Below are positions 38,005 through 49,127 of a stretch of DNA of 64,000 bases, one piece after another. The stretch spans positions 248,001 to 312,000 of the forward strand of contig NZ_BBER01000001.1 of assembly GCF_001312865.1 (NCBI RefSeq). Reading direction: 5' to 3'. Position numbers and translations under genes: made by a program. Source of the stretch: Lacticaseibacillus thailandensis DSM 22698 = JCM 13996 (GTDB lineage Bacteria; Bacillota; Bacilli; Lactobacillales; Lactobacillaceae). Numbering within the stretch: the stretch's first letter is position 1; each line of letters starts with the position of its first letter. The notes under the pieces were generated by a model that saw nothing but the letters and a program-made list of their open reading frames with translations, did not search any database and was not told the DNA's origin.

Positions 38005-38646
38005 ATGTTAATTGCGAGTTATAATCCCGATGCGATGGGCGATACGCTCATCGTGGTCTTGCAGCAGGACCAGGCTGGTGAGCAGCACCACCAGTTTGGC
38101 GACATTGTGGCCATTACTGGTGCCGAGGGCGCGGTTGTTGGTTACAACTTTTTTTAACGTCAGCCAGATTCTGGGCCAGCTCGACGGTCGCGGCCAGGTG
38201 TTCTTGACGGACGCCCAAGTAGACCAGCTCAATGCAGCTATTACGGCGGCGGGGGCCCCGGGCCAACTGGTTGCCGATCACGCCCCGAAGTTGGTGATTG
38301 GTGTTGTGAACGAGCTAACGGCCCATCCCGATTCTGACCACTTGCATGTCGGGCAGGTCGATATTGGGCAGCCGGAGACCGTGCAGATTGTTTGTGGTGC
38401 GCCCAACGTGGCCGCCGGTCAGCACGTGGTCGTGGCGCTACCTGGGGCCATGATGCCGACCGGGCAGATTATCTGGCCTGGGGCCCTGCGTGGGTCGATA
38501 GCTACGGCATGATTTGCGCGGCCCGTGAGTTGGACGTACCGGGTGCGCCGGATCGCCGCGGCATCCTGGTGATGCCTGACGATCTCGTTGCTGGTACGCC
38601 GTTTGACATGGACGTGGCTACCAGGGTCGTTGCCGCCCAGGCTTAA
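38005..38646 (+). CDS. ytpR: YtpR family tRNA-binding protein (two frameshifts)
   Basis: A 213-residue protein with an N-terminal DUF4479 domain and a C-terminal tRNA-binding OB-fold like that at the N-terminus of PheT (VCGAPNVAAGQHVVVALPGA, split around GQHV, and GMICAARELD). The start MLIASYNPDAMGD follows GAGGAGAAACAAA. T7 at 38149-38155 should be six (NFFNVSQILG), and one G is missing near 38493 (LRGVDSYGMIC). After both repairs the length returns to a multiple of three without internal stops. Confidence 0.9.
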
Positions 38647-38660
38647 AGGTACCAATAGAG

Positions 38661-38713
38661 TAGAGTGGCCCCATTTCCGCTTTTGTCGGGAACCGGGGCC
38701 GCTACTTTTTACG
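38661..38713 (+). terminator. Intrinsic terminator of the ecs-ytpR operon
   Basis: GTGGCCCC pairs with GGGGCCGC (G-T pairs allowed) across a 22-base loop, then TTTTT. Confidence 0.65.
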
Positions 38714-38764
38714 GTCGTATGGGGGAGCATCGCGGATTGTTATGTAAAATTAAGGCTACAATGA

Positions 38765-38793
38765 TTGCACGTGATGAATTACTCCTGTATTAT
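38765..38793 (+). promoter_or_regulatory. Promoter of dedA
   Basis: TTGCAC (38765-38770), 17 bases, TATTAT (38788-38793), 36 bases before the start codon. Confidence 0.6.
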
Positions 38794-38829
38794 AAATACT
38801 ATAATTAACGGACAACGTAGGAGTTGACA

Positions 38830-39460
38830 ATGCAGACAGCAATTGAAACTGTCATCGCACAGTTTGGTTACCTCGGTATTTGCTTACTAATTATGTTGGA
38901 AAACGTCTTTCCTCCGATTCCCTCGGAAATCGTGTTGACGTTTGGTGGTTTTGTGACCCACCATACCAGCCTGGTGGTGCCCGGTGTTGTACTGGCGGCT
39001 ACGGTGGGCTCGGTGGTGGGGGCCATCATTTTGTACTGGGTGGGTCGTATCCTCAGTGCGGAGCGCATCGAGCGGCTAGTTGCTGGCCGGACGGGACGGG
39101 TGTTGCACCTGACCGTTGCGGATGTGCGCAAAGTGGAACGCTGGTTTACGCGGCACGGTAATATGGCCGTGTTCTGGGGCCGCTTTGTGCCCATTATTCG
39201 CAGTTTGATTTCTATCCCTGCCGGCACGACCAAAATGCCCTTTGCACGGTTTGTGGTGCTGAGTACCATCGGGACCAGTATTTGGAACGTGGTGCTCGTG
39301 GTGCTGGGTCGTGCGGCCGGGTCCGCTTGGCAGCGGGTGGCGGCGTACGTGGATACGTATGCCTTGGTTGTGCTGGTGGTGGTGCTCGTGACCGTAGTGG
39401 TCTTGAGCGCGTGGTTTTACAAAAAAACGTGTGGTGAAAGGTGTTAAGCATGACAAATAA
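38830..39460 (+). CDS. DedA family membrane protein (3' end frameshifted)
   Basis: A polytopic protein of the DedA/SNARE-associated superfamily, some of which are undecaprenyl-phosphate or lipid flippases. The hallmark LENVFPPIPSEIVL (residues 23-36) and FWGRFVPIIRSLISIPAG (near 117) are clear. The ATG at 38830 follows AGGAGTTGACA. As read it ends at 39447 after KKTCGERC. The A7 run at 39421-39427 probably should be six, giving the more usual basic end KKRVVKGVKHDK with a stop at 39460, overlapping the next gene by 11 bases. Confidence 0.88.
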
Positions 39461-40123
39461 AGTAAGTACGACCCGTACCGCGGATTTTCAGCTGGTCGGT
39501 GATGCTGATGATCAGCAACGGCTGTCACATTACACCCGGTCGCAGTTTACGTTTATCGGGGTGCGGGCACCAGAACGACGGGCGCAGGCGCACGCCATGG
39601 TGCGTGATTCGCGCCAGTGGCCAGTGAGCGATGTACTGGCGGGAATCGCTGAGCTTTACGAACGGTCGGAGCGTGAGTATCAGTACGTCGCGGTTGACCT
39701 GGCTATTGCAACGTGCAACGTTTTGACATCGATGACGTGCGCACCCTGAGTCACTGGGTGACGGTCCGCCCGGCGCGGGATACCGTTGATTTGTGGCGGC
39801 GGTTTTTCGGTTTGTACGTCCAGCACCACTTGGACGAGAAGCCCATCGTCTTTGCTTTGTTCTATAAGCACGATAATGTTTGGATGCGGCGGATTGCGAT
39901 TTTGCTGCAGTTACCCGAGGATTACACGTTGGATGCGGACATGCTAACGGCGGCCATCATCTATGATCGGGCCACGCCGGACCCGCAGATTCAAAAGGCC
40001 ATTGGGTGGGCCTTGCGTAGCTATGGTAAATATGACGCGGCGTGGGTACGGGGCTTTCTGCGTAGTCACGGGTTGAGCCAGATTGCCAGCACGGAAGCGC
40101 ACAAGCACTTGCTGGACCTATAA
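39450..40123 (+). CDS. DNA alkylation repair protein (AlkD-like HEAT repeats, frameshifted)
   Basis: A 224-residue (repaired) member of the AlkD-like family of alkylpurine DNA glycosylases built from HEAT-like helices (FTFIGVRAPERRAQA, WRRFFGLY, WMRRIAILLQL, IQKAIGWALRSYGKYD). One A is missing near 39711; repair gives DLAIANVQRFDIDDVR. RBS AAAGGTGTTAAGC. Closely coupled to dedA. Confidence 0.85.
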
Positions 40124-40130
40124 GTTATGG

Positions 40131-40170
40131 CAACAAAGGGAGCAGGCACGTTGGTGTCCGCTCCCTTTGT
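40131..40170. terminator. Hairpin between convergent alkD-like and cocE-like genes
   Basis: AACAAAGGGAGC pairs with GCTCCCTTTGTT around a 16-base loop. The flanks are A/T-rich but lack a long T-run. Confidence 0.7.
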
Positions 40171-40183
40171 TGTTGATTTGGTT

Positions 40184-42237
40184 CTAGCCAGCCGCGTTAA
40201 AACTCAAGGTTGACGGGTAGTCGCTACCGGTGTAGATGCGTTGGTGCGCCACCACACTAGTGGTCCCGTTCAGTCCCGCCCGGGTATTGGGGTTAGGGAA
40301 AATAAGGTTGCTGGCCGCGCTAGTGACGTCCAGCCGGAGCCGGTGCCCCGGTAAGAACTGGTAGGAAGTTTGTAGCGTCGCCAGGGTATATTCATTAATC
40401 GCACCCGGTGTCAAGTACTCGGCGTGCCGCGGGTCATGACGAAACTTAGCGTTCATGATGCCGTCCGTAACGTTACGGGCATGACCGTCCGGGCTGACGT
40501 CCGTCGCGCGGATGGCCCAGTCGGTGTCCACGGCACTAGAACTCGCAAAGAAGTGCAGGGTCAGGCGACCATTAATGGTTATGGCGTTGGTCAATGGTGG
40601 GCTAGTGAAACTGACCACGTCGGAACGGTGCTCCCAGTGAGCGTAGTCGGTTGGAAATTCAAACTCATTGCCCGAAACGTCGACCAACTGTGGTGCTGGG
40701 TCGTTAGGATCATAGTCGTAATCGACGTGGGCACTCCCGGGCTGTGCACCAAAACCAGCCGTGGTGGCGTCAAGTGGCCACTGGGTGGCGGGTGCGGACG
40801 GCGGAAAGGTGTCAGCAGTGTGCCACTGGTTAGCGTTCATGGTGAAGTATTCGGCAGTTGGTTGGCGGTCAATACCGTTATCGACACCACGGAGAAAGTG
40901 GTCAAACCATTGCGTGTGCAGAAGGTCCACGTCATGCCGAATAGCGTTGGCGGGTAAAGCGAGGTCATCAAGATCGTACTGCGCGTTGCCACCGTGGAGC
41001 CAGGGCCCTAGCAGGATGTGGCGCTGGCCGGGGGCGTAGTTACGGGTGACGTCCAGGGCTTCGATCGTTCCCATCGCGTCATCATCGAACCAGCCACTTT
41101 GGATAAAGGCGGGCACGTGGATGTGGTCAGCGCGTGCATGCCAGTCCGTGTTGGCCATGAACTCGTCATACGTGGGGTGTTGTAGGTAGGCGGTGTATCC
41201 GGGAATAGCATGGCCCAGACCCACTTGGGGAATATCGGCAATGGGCCGCGTCCGGAGCAGTTGGTCCCAATCATCTCGGTGCATGAGGTTGGGCTGGAAG
41301 CGTTGACCTGATACGGAGAAGAACCAGGCTAGTTGGGCCATGGATGGGGCGCCACCGTGGGCAAAGGTGTCGGTAAAGGCGCCACCAGCTGTGACCATAC
41401 TGACGATGGCCTGGAGGTGCGGGTTACCCGATGCGGCTGCGGCCCATTGGGTGTAACCGCCATAGGAGCCACCAATCATGCCCACGCGCCCGTTGTTCCA
41501 CGGCTGCGCGGCAATCCAATTCAGGGTGTCGTTAGCGTCATCACGTTCGTACTGAAACGGGATCCAGGGGCCTTCAGAATCTTCCCGACCGCGGACGTCC
41601 TGGACGATGACGGCATAACCACGGTGGGCGAACCGTTGGTAACCGGGGATGAATTGGTTACGGCCATACGGAGTGCGTTCCATAATGGCTGCGACCGGTT
41701 GTGTAGTCGCGGGCAGGAGTACCTCCGTGGCCAAACGTGTACCGTCACGCATGGGTACCATTGCGGTGAACCGGCGACCCAGTGTGCCCACGGATCGCAT
41801 CATGTGGGCGTTTTGCCAGGCAGCAACCACGGTGGCACGGCCCATGCGGGTTGAACCAAAACGCTGGTAACGGCGCGTTGTGTTTGTTGGTATCCCACCA
41901 CGGTGCCGGCGTCGTCGACAATGATGTCCAGCGCGGGCCGGGCATGGCGGTTGAGCCAGTAGTGTGCGTCACGCCGTTCGTAGGTGGCCTGCCAGGTGGT
42001 GGTAAAGGTGGTACCGGTCCTCATGGCTGGCTGCCAGCGGCCAAATTGTGGTAGGCGAGCTAAAGCCTGGGCTGGATCGAAGTGCATGATGGCTCCCAGC
42101 TCTGTGGCTAAGGTCGGCGTCAGTGGTTGCGGGCTTGCTGTGGGTCGGTCGTGACGGGTCACTAACACTTGGTCTGACGTTACGCTAAAGTCGATGAGAC
42201 GCATGCCAGCTTGGTAAAAAGCATATGTATTTGACAA
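40184..42237 (-). CDS. CocE/NonD family alpha/beta hydrolase (S15-like, frameshifted)
   Basis: A 684-residue (repaired) serine hydrolase. An N-terminal ~140-residue domain of unknown role is followed by the X-Pro peptidase S15-type alpha/beta core (AMVPMRDGTRLATEV, nucleophile GGSYGGYTQW, Asp in SGWFDDDAMG, His in GPWLHGG) and a C-terminal jelly-roll. Substrates could be peptides or esters. The TTG start at 42237 follows GAGGAGGAAGTTACT. The frame changes by one lost base between 41800 and 41845; the exact site is not fixed because both frames read plausibly there. There is no signal peptide. Confidence 0.85.
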
Positions 42238-43598
<1,361 letters not shown>

Positions 43599-43617
43599 TT
43601 TTAAAATCTTAATCTGG

Positions 43618-43654
43618 GTGCGTATACTTCCGTAACGGGGCGTACGCACTTTTT
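43618..43654 (+). terminator. Intrinsic terminator of mnmA
   Basis: GTGCGTA (43618-43624) pairs with TACGCAC (43643-43649), followed by TTTTT. Confidence 0.75.
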
Positions 43655-43853
43655 ATATGTCGCTATATGTTGTTAATTGGTGGATGAATCCGCAACTAGG
43701 GGGTACCTACGGCTTACGTGGTCGACACCATAGGCTACACCCGGCCGCTGTGACCACGCCAACCGGATTAATAAGCACTAATACCAAAGGGAAGCGCATG
43801 ATGATGCTGTGGTACACTAGAAGGCATATAAAGTTTCAGAAAGAAGGTTAATT

Positions 43854-45041
43854 GTGACGGTCAAAAAGAGGCTCTTTAATCGTGATGCGGTACTCATTTT
43901 ACTCGGGAGTTTTTGCTACATGTCTTCATCCATGCTTATTAACCCCTTAATTGTCGGCTTTACCCACAGTCTGGGTGCGAGCGCCCTCGTTGCCGGAATT
44001 GTGGCCGCCGTCATGAATCTGTGTTCGTTGTTTTTCCGTCCGTTTGCTGGACAACTCACTGACCGCGTGTCTAAATTTCGGCTCGCTTTTCTGGGTGGTG
44101 TGCTGCTATTGATTGCGGGGGTGGGCTACGCAATATCGCCGTCACCATGGCTTGTAGTGGTTTTCCGAATCGTGAACGGGTTCGGCTTTGCGCTCTGCTC
44201 CGTCTGTATGGCAACCTGGTTGTCGGGATTGCTGCCGCGAGATCGCATCGGTACGGGGATGGGCTATTACGGGATGATGAACGCACTGGGCATGGCCATT
44301 GCGCCTGCGCTCGGGATTTTCGTCTACGGCCGACTAGGTTATCGTTGGGCGTTTTTGTGTGCGACCTGCTTTAGCCTCACCCTCATTGTGCTGATCCAGT
44401 TCGTTGCCAACCACGGGGAACCCGTTGCGCACCGCGCGGCGCCAACCAGCGGTCACCTACGAATCGTGCAACCGCGGGTAGTACCCATCGCGTTGCTCAT
44501 CATGATTTTGTCGTTGCCATACTTTGCCACCCAATCGTACATTGTGGAATACGTGGCCAGTCGCCACCTGCACGTAGCAGTGGGCAGTTTCTTCCTCATT
44601 TATGCCGCCATTCTCCTAGTTATGCGGTTGGCATTAAAGGACTACTTTGACCGCGTACCGTTTTATGTATTTTTGGCTGCGGGTATCCTCAGCAACCTCG
44701 TGGGGATGCTCGGCCTCACGTTCCTGGTCAACAACTGGATGATGGTGGTCGCCGCCTTTGGTTTGGCTGGTGGCTACGGTCTCATGTACTCAGTTTGCCA
44801 AGCCACCGCGCTACTGGTGGCGCCACTGGACCAGCAGGGGTTGGCTAACAGCACGTTTTATATTGGCATGGACTCCGGGATGGTGCTGGGGCCCATCATC
44901 GGCGGGGCGCTGTTCGACATGTTGCCGTATAGCTGGTTTTATCCGGCGCTCATGTTGACGTTACCGCTGGCTGCCGTTGTGTACTGGTGCTACCGCCGCA
45001 GCTTGGGGCCACATCACGATGCGGCCCAACCCACCGAGTAA
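43854..45041 (+). CDS. MFS transporter (drug-efflux type)
   Basis: A 395-residue major facilitator with 12 predicted helices. The loop 2-3 motif is GQLTDRVSKFR and the helix-5 antiporter-like motif is GYYGMMNALGMAIAPALG, both as in DHA1-type exporters. The GTG start at 43854 follows GAAAGAAGGTTAATT. The substrate is unknown. Confidence 0.9.
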   Translation: MTVKKRLFNRDAVLILLGSFCYMSSSMLINPLIVGFTHSLGASALVAGIVAAVMNLCSLFFRPFAGQLTDRVSKFRLAFLGGVLLLIAGVGYAISPSPWLVVVFRIVNGFGFALCSVCMATWLSGLLPRDRIGTGMGYYGMMNALGMAIAPALGIFVYGRLGYRWAFLCATCFSLTLIVLIQFVANHGEPVAHRAAPTSGHLRIVQPRVVPIALLIMILSLPYFATQSYIVEYVASRHLHVAVGSFFLIYAAILLVMRLALKDYFDRVPFYVFLAAGILSNLVGMLGLTFLVNNWMMVVAAFGLAGGYGLMYSVCQATALLVAPLDQQGLANSTFYIGMDSGMVLGPIIGGALFDMLPYSWFYPALMLTLPLAAVVYWCYRRSLGPHHDAAQPTE

Positions 45042-45491
45042 GGCGTGTATTGCTTTGGCGATGGCCATGGTTCCGTACTGGTATGATTAGTGCGGGGCCA
45101 TTTTGGTGTCAACGGGGGTCAGCGTCGTGAGCAATTGGTTGATCATAATTGGTCTGGCGGGACTGTGGAGGCAAGCCACTGTGAGCACGGTGGAAGGGTA
45201 TGGTGGCGATGAGCCTTGTCACGCCGGGCTTAAAATGATTTATGCACAAAGGTTTCAGAAAGTGGCCCATTTACCAAACTGGCATATTACCGTTGATTCA
45301 ACCAAAATGCGTGATGATAACGGCCATGGTGAATACCGGTTACGGTACGCCGCTAGCGTAATGTTAGCGGTAATTAGTTGTCCATCAGGCGGACCACAGA
45401 AAGCGTTATCCATGTTATCCACAATTAATGAAAATGCCCGTGAAAGGTCACAAATGATGGGGTGTGAAGCCATTTCACGAGCAAACGAAAA
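45042..45491. other. Intergenic region, no supported gene
   Basis: About 450 bases. Open frames on both strands (up to 132 codons) lack RBS, family motifs and coding-like composition. A single DnaA-box-like TTATCCACA lies at 45415-45423 and a small palindrome CCGCTAGCG...GTTAGCGG near 45350. An RNA gene is possible but I cannot support one. Confidence 0.35.
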
Positions 45492-45529
45492 AGCAACGTA
45501 GCACAACCAATTGGTTGTGCTACGTTGCT
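45492..45529 (-). terminator. Perfect 38-base palindrome, terminator of the DUF2974 gene
   Basis: Two 19-base arms (45492-45510 and 45511-45529) are exact complements with no loop bases beyond AATT. On the minus strand it is followed by TTTTT, so it acts as an intrinsic terminator. Confidence 0.85.
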
Positions 45530-45542
45530 GGATAAACAATTA

Positions 45543-46610
45543 TTAACTGTGATGGTGACGCTCAGTTGGGGCCTCAATGAGGGCGGGGACCGCCGCTAAG
45601 CCAGATAGGAGCAATCGCCGCGTGGTCACCGCCATGGATTTGCGCGTCCGAATACGTCCACGGCTCAACTCACGCGCCAGCCGGGCCACGTTCGCCTGCC
45701 ATTTTTGTCCAAACTGTTCAAAACTGGTGGCACCAGTCCGACTTAACGCACCGAACAACCCGTCAACGAATAAGGCAATGTGTTCGCGGTCCAAGCTACC
45801 AACAGCCAGCGAGCGTGTGCTGCCAGTAGTGGGCCCAGCTATCGATGTGGGGGCGGCGGAGAAAACGGTCTCCTGTAGTCGTCCAGGTGAAGGGGTTATG
45901 CTGATCCATCCACGCGGCGCGGGCCGCGATCACCCGAAAGTCCGATGTGGGGTCCAGCAGGATGCCAATGAAAGTAGTCTGCGGCACCATCTTGGTGATG
46001 CGACTACGGATTCGGCCTAAGGGTAGGCGGTCTGGTGCATCTAAGCTAAAGCAGTGCCGGAGGCGTTGGTTGAACTGGTGAGTGAGGTGGCAAAAGGCGT
46101 ACACGGCGAGGCTACCACCCTTGGAGTGGCCACCCACGTAATAAGCCGCCTGGTTACGCGCCATGGCCCGACCCAAAAACTGTAGGGCGGATTCCTGGGC
46201 GGGGATGACCCGCATGAAGGCCAAACTAAAATCCTCCCGCCAATCACGAAAGTCGGATTGGGTACCACGGAAAGCCACGTAATGAGTATTGGGGTCGAGT
46301 TCAAAGTCCATGGCGGTACAATGGCCGTGCATACCGGTCAGCATGACACTATCCACACACCGTACGTTGCGAAAACGCTGGCTTTGAGCCATTAACCGTA
46401 CGAGTTGGATGCTCTTCTGTGGTTCCCATACGTGGTGGGTGAGCCGCTGTAATTGAAACTCGGTGAGCGTACAGAGTGGGTATTGACCAGTGAATTTGGG
46501 AAAATTCAAGTAGGCTAATTGGGCCAGAATAACCGCATCAACTTCGGTTAGTGGTTTTTCTGTAAATGTTTGGTTGCCGTACTGCATTACGTAATCGAAG
46601 AGATCTGCAT
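45543..46610 (-). CDS. Mbeg1-like lipase-fold protein, DUF2974 (two lesions)
   Basis: A protein of about 355 residues with an alpha/beta-hydrolase core: YVAFRGTQSDFRDWREDF and the nucleophile elbow GGHSKGGSLAVYA. The true start is ATG 46610; one G is missing after it, and repair gives MADLFDYVMQYGNQTFTEKPL, the family N-terminus. Near 45795 the frame shifts again (one base too many or two too few) between HTLAG and LDREHIALFVDG. The function is unknown; a lipid or ester substrate is likely. Confidence 0.82.
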
Positions 46611-46940
46611 CCTGAGTACCTCGCTTACACTTGTCTCTGCTTATAACTATACCTCGTTGGCGGTTAACGGATGTGACTTTTTAGCGAAAATTTATGCGCT
46701 TTCATTATCACTTAACTAAAACTCTAGAAAGCCAAGAAAGAATTTACCGGGTTACGTGCGGTCCCGGGCACCCATTTGAGTATAATAGTTAGTATGAACA
46801 TGCGCCCGGTGTGGTCATGCTGGGCCAAGCAGTGTAGCGGTCGGTTGTCGTTGGAATCCTCATGAATTTTAGGGTCGGGCAATGACGCACCCATGGAGGG
46901 CAAGCGCACAAAAATAAGTATGAACGTAAAGGATGGTAAT

Positions 46941-47348
46941 ATGACAACAAACCACAAACAGCAGCGCAATAAGGCGGCTGTGATTACCAGTGAAACGGTC
47001 AGCTTCATGAATCGGTGGAAGCATGATTTTGCCAATGATGCCCTGGCCGCGCAGCAACAAATTGTGGACCACATTGCCCACACGCACAAGCTGGTGTCGG
47101 TCGACGAGGCGCGCGGGCTGGAACGCATGGCGTTGATGAACGCTTGCTTGAACAACGCCCGGTGCTATTCGCAGATCCTAGCCTTTGCCAACACACACCT
47201 GGAAGCAATTTTGCACACCAGCACGGGTAACTTGATCAGTGAGTTGATGGGGTGCATTGACCTGCAGTTTGACCAACCACGGTTGCCTCTAATCGTGAAG
47301 CAGGCGTTGATCAAGTTGGCGGACCAGTTACTCGCCGAGGAGGCCTAA
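46941..47348 (+). CDS. Uncharacterised helical protein upstream of the polyphosphate operon
   Basis: A 135-residue soluble protein starting MTTNHKQQRNKAAV; start set by AAAGGATGGTAAT. It is predicted mostly helical, with no membrane segment and no motif I recognise. It ends with its own terminator, so it is not in the ppx-ppk operon. A TATAAT at 46781-46786 could be its -10. Confidence 0.6.
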   Translation: MTTNHKQQRNKAAVITSETVSFMNRWKHDFANDALAAQQQIVDHIAHTHKLVSVDEARGLERMALMNACLNNARCYSQILAFANTHLEAILHTSTGNLISELMGCIDLQFDQPRLPLIVKQALIKLADQLLAEEA

Positions 47349-47400
47349 GTCTGGTTGATCGTGCGTTGATGGCGGTTGCAGTTAAATTCAACTAAATATT

Positions 47401-47438
47401 AACGGTGGCGATGCGACGGCATGGCCACCGTTTTTTTT
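47401..47438 (+). terminator. Intrinsic terminator after the uncharacterised gene
   Basis: AACGGTGGC (47401-47409) pairs with GCCACCGTT (47424-47432) in a run of eight T. Confidence 0.88.
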
Positions 47439-47510
47439 GGCCTGGAGCGCAGGTGGGTGGTCACCCGATACGACAATTACCAAGCGATTGTTGGTATTTG
47501 GTATCCCTGA

Positions 47511-47540
47511 TTGTGTCGGCAAAACCGACAGTGCTATGAT
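47511..47540 (+). promoter_or_regulatory. Candidate promoter of the ppx-ppk-ppx operon
   Basis: TTGTGT (47511-47516), 18 bases, extended -10 TGCTATGAT (TATGAT 47535-47540). Confidence 0.45.
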
Positions 47541-47602
47541 GAAGTTGACGTTGTTAAATAATACGGATTGTAGCGTATACAGTCGCGGGGATGGTGGTAG
47601 TG

Positions 47603-49127
47603 ATGCCGGAACACATTTACGGTTTAGTTGTTATTGAAAGCCAAGGGGTCGGGTTTAGCGTGACCAACTTGCAGCAACTTCACAAATTGGACCGCGGGTT
47701 TTACCCGGTGGCTATTGGTAGTGATAGTTTTAGCGATAACGTTTTAAGTGTGGAAACCGCCGACGCCTGGAGACAGCTCTCAACACGGTGGTCCGGCTGT
47801 TTAAGGATTACGGTGTGGTCGATTATGGTGGGTTCGCCGGTAACGTCTTCTTTGAGGCCAGCAACGCGGAGTTCGTGCGGGACCAGTTATACAACCGGAC
47901 AGGTGTGTGGTTACAGCAACTCGCCGTATCCGAAGAAACGTATCACCGGGCCAACGCCGTGATGCAGTATTTTCCCCACTTTGACCAGTTAGCCCGGGAG
48001 GGAACCCTCCTAATCGATATTGGTGGTGGGACGGTGGAATTGCTGGCCTTCCAGAACGGACAGTTTTGCTTTGCCCGTAACCTGCCACTGGGACCAATCC
48101 GCGTGGTGGAGGAACTCAAACAGGTACAACGGACAGAAACTAACTATGTGGCGGTCCTCCGTGATTACATTGATAGCAAGCTGATGAACTTCATTCGGCT
48201 GGTGCCTGATCCCCACACCTACCAACACCTGATTATCATGGGTACGGGGCAACACCTGCTGAGTAAGCTCCTTCCCGCTGGCACGGCCAATCAGGAGGTT
48301 TTGTCTGCGTTACAACAGGCTTACCAGGTGGTGGTGCCAGCTAGTGACCAGTTGCTGGCCGAGCGTTATGGGTTGAATAGTGCCGAGCTCGACCAAGTGT
48401 TACCGACGGTGCTATTGGTTCACGAACTGGTAGCGAACTTGCGAATCCAGCACGTGTGGACCAGTAGTATTGACCTGCTCGATGGCTTAGCGGTTAACGC
48501 CGCCATCAACGCCGACAGCCGGGCCATTAAGTTTGACCATACCAGCATCATTCGGGCAAGTGCGACGTGGTTGTCTGATTGGTACCGCGTTGATCAACCC
48601 CATCGGGATGCGGTGACCAAGATGGCGTTGCAACTCTTTAACCGGCTCAAGTCCCTGCATGGCTTGGGTAAGCGCGAACGGGTGCTACTGGAAACGGCGG
48701 CGCTCCTGGCTGATGTTGGCACTTACATTGATGAACAAGACGTTGGTAGCAACAATGAATACCTGATTCGGGCTACTGACGTCATAGGCCTGTCCATCCA
48801 CGAACAGCGTATGGTCGCACTGATCACGCATATCTATACGAGCCACAAACCGGGGTGTACTTGTCAATGGACAACGGGTTGCGCCGGGCGGAGCGGGTAG
48901 CGGCCGCCAAGTTAGCGTCATTGCTGCGCATGGCGGACGCGTTGGATGCGTCCCGTCGGCAAAAGGTACAGCAACTGCGTGTGTCGTTACGGGGCGGGCG
49001 GCTCGGGATCACCGTGACCAGCCAGGATAACGTTGACCTGGAGCGGTGGTCGTTTACCAGCCGGAGTCAGTTTTTCGAGTCCGTTTTTGGTATTCCGGTT
49101 GATTTTAAGTGGAGGAACGTACAATGA
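47603..49127 (+). CDS. ppx: Exopolyphosphatase, Ppx/GppA family, long form (two frameshifts)
   Basis: A 508-residue (repaired) ASKHA phosphatase that releases phosphate from polyphosphate ends. The phosphate-binding loop is LLIDIGGGTVELLAF near residue 135, and a C-terminal HD-like helical domain (HGLGKRERVLLETAALLADVG, split around VLLE) marks the long form. Single bases are missing near 47767 (ADALETALNTVVRLF) and 48855 (HKPGVYLSMDNGL). The start MPEHIYGLVVI is at 47603. Its TGA overlaps the ppk ATG, so translation is coupled. Confidence 0.9.

Noticed and set aside
45415-45423. DnaA box TTATCCACA as part of a replication origin
   Set aside because: Single copy, no AT-rich unwinding element and no dnaA/dnaN nearby.
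45103-45501. Open frame of 132 codons downstream of the MFS gene
   Set aside because: No RBS, composition unlike coding sequence, and no motif; overlapping minus-strand frame equally poor.
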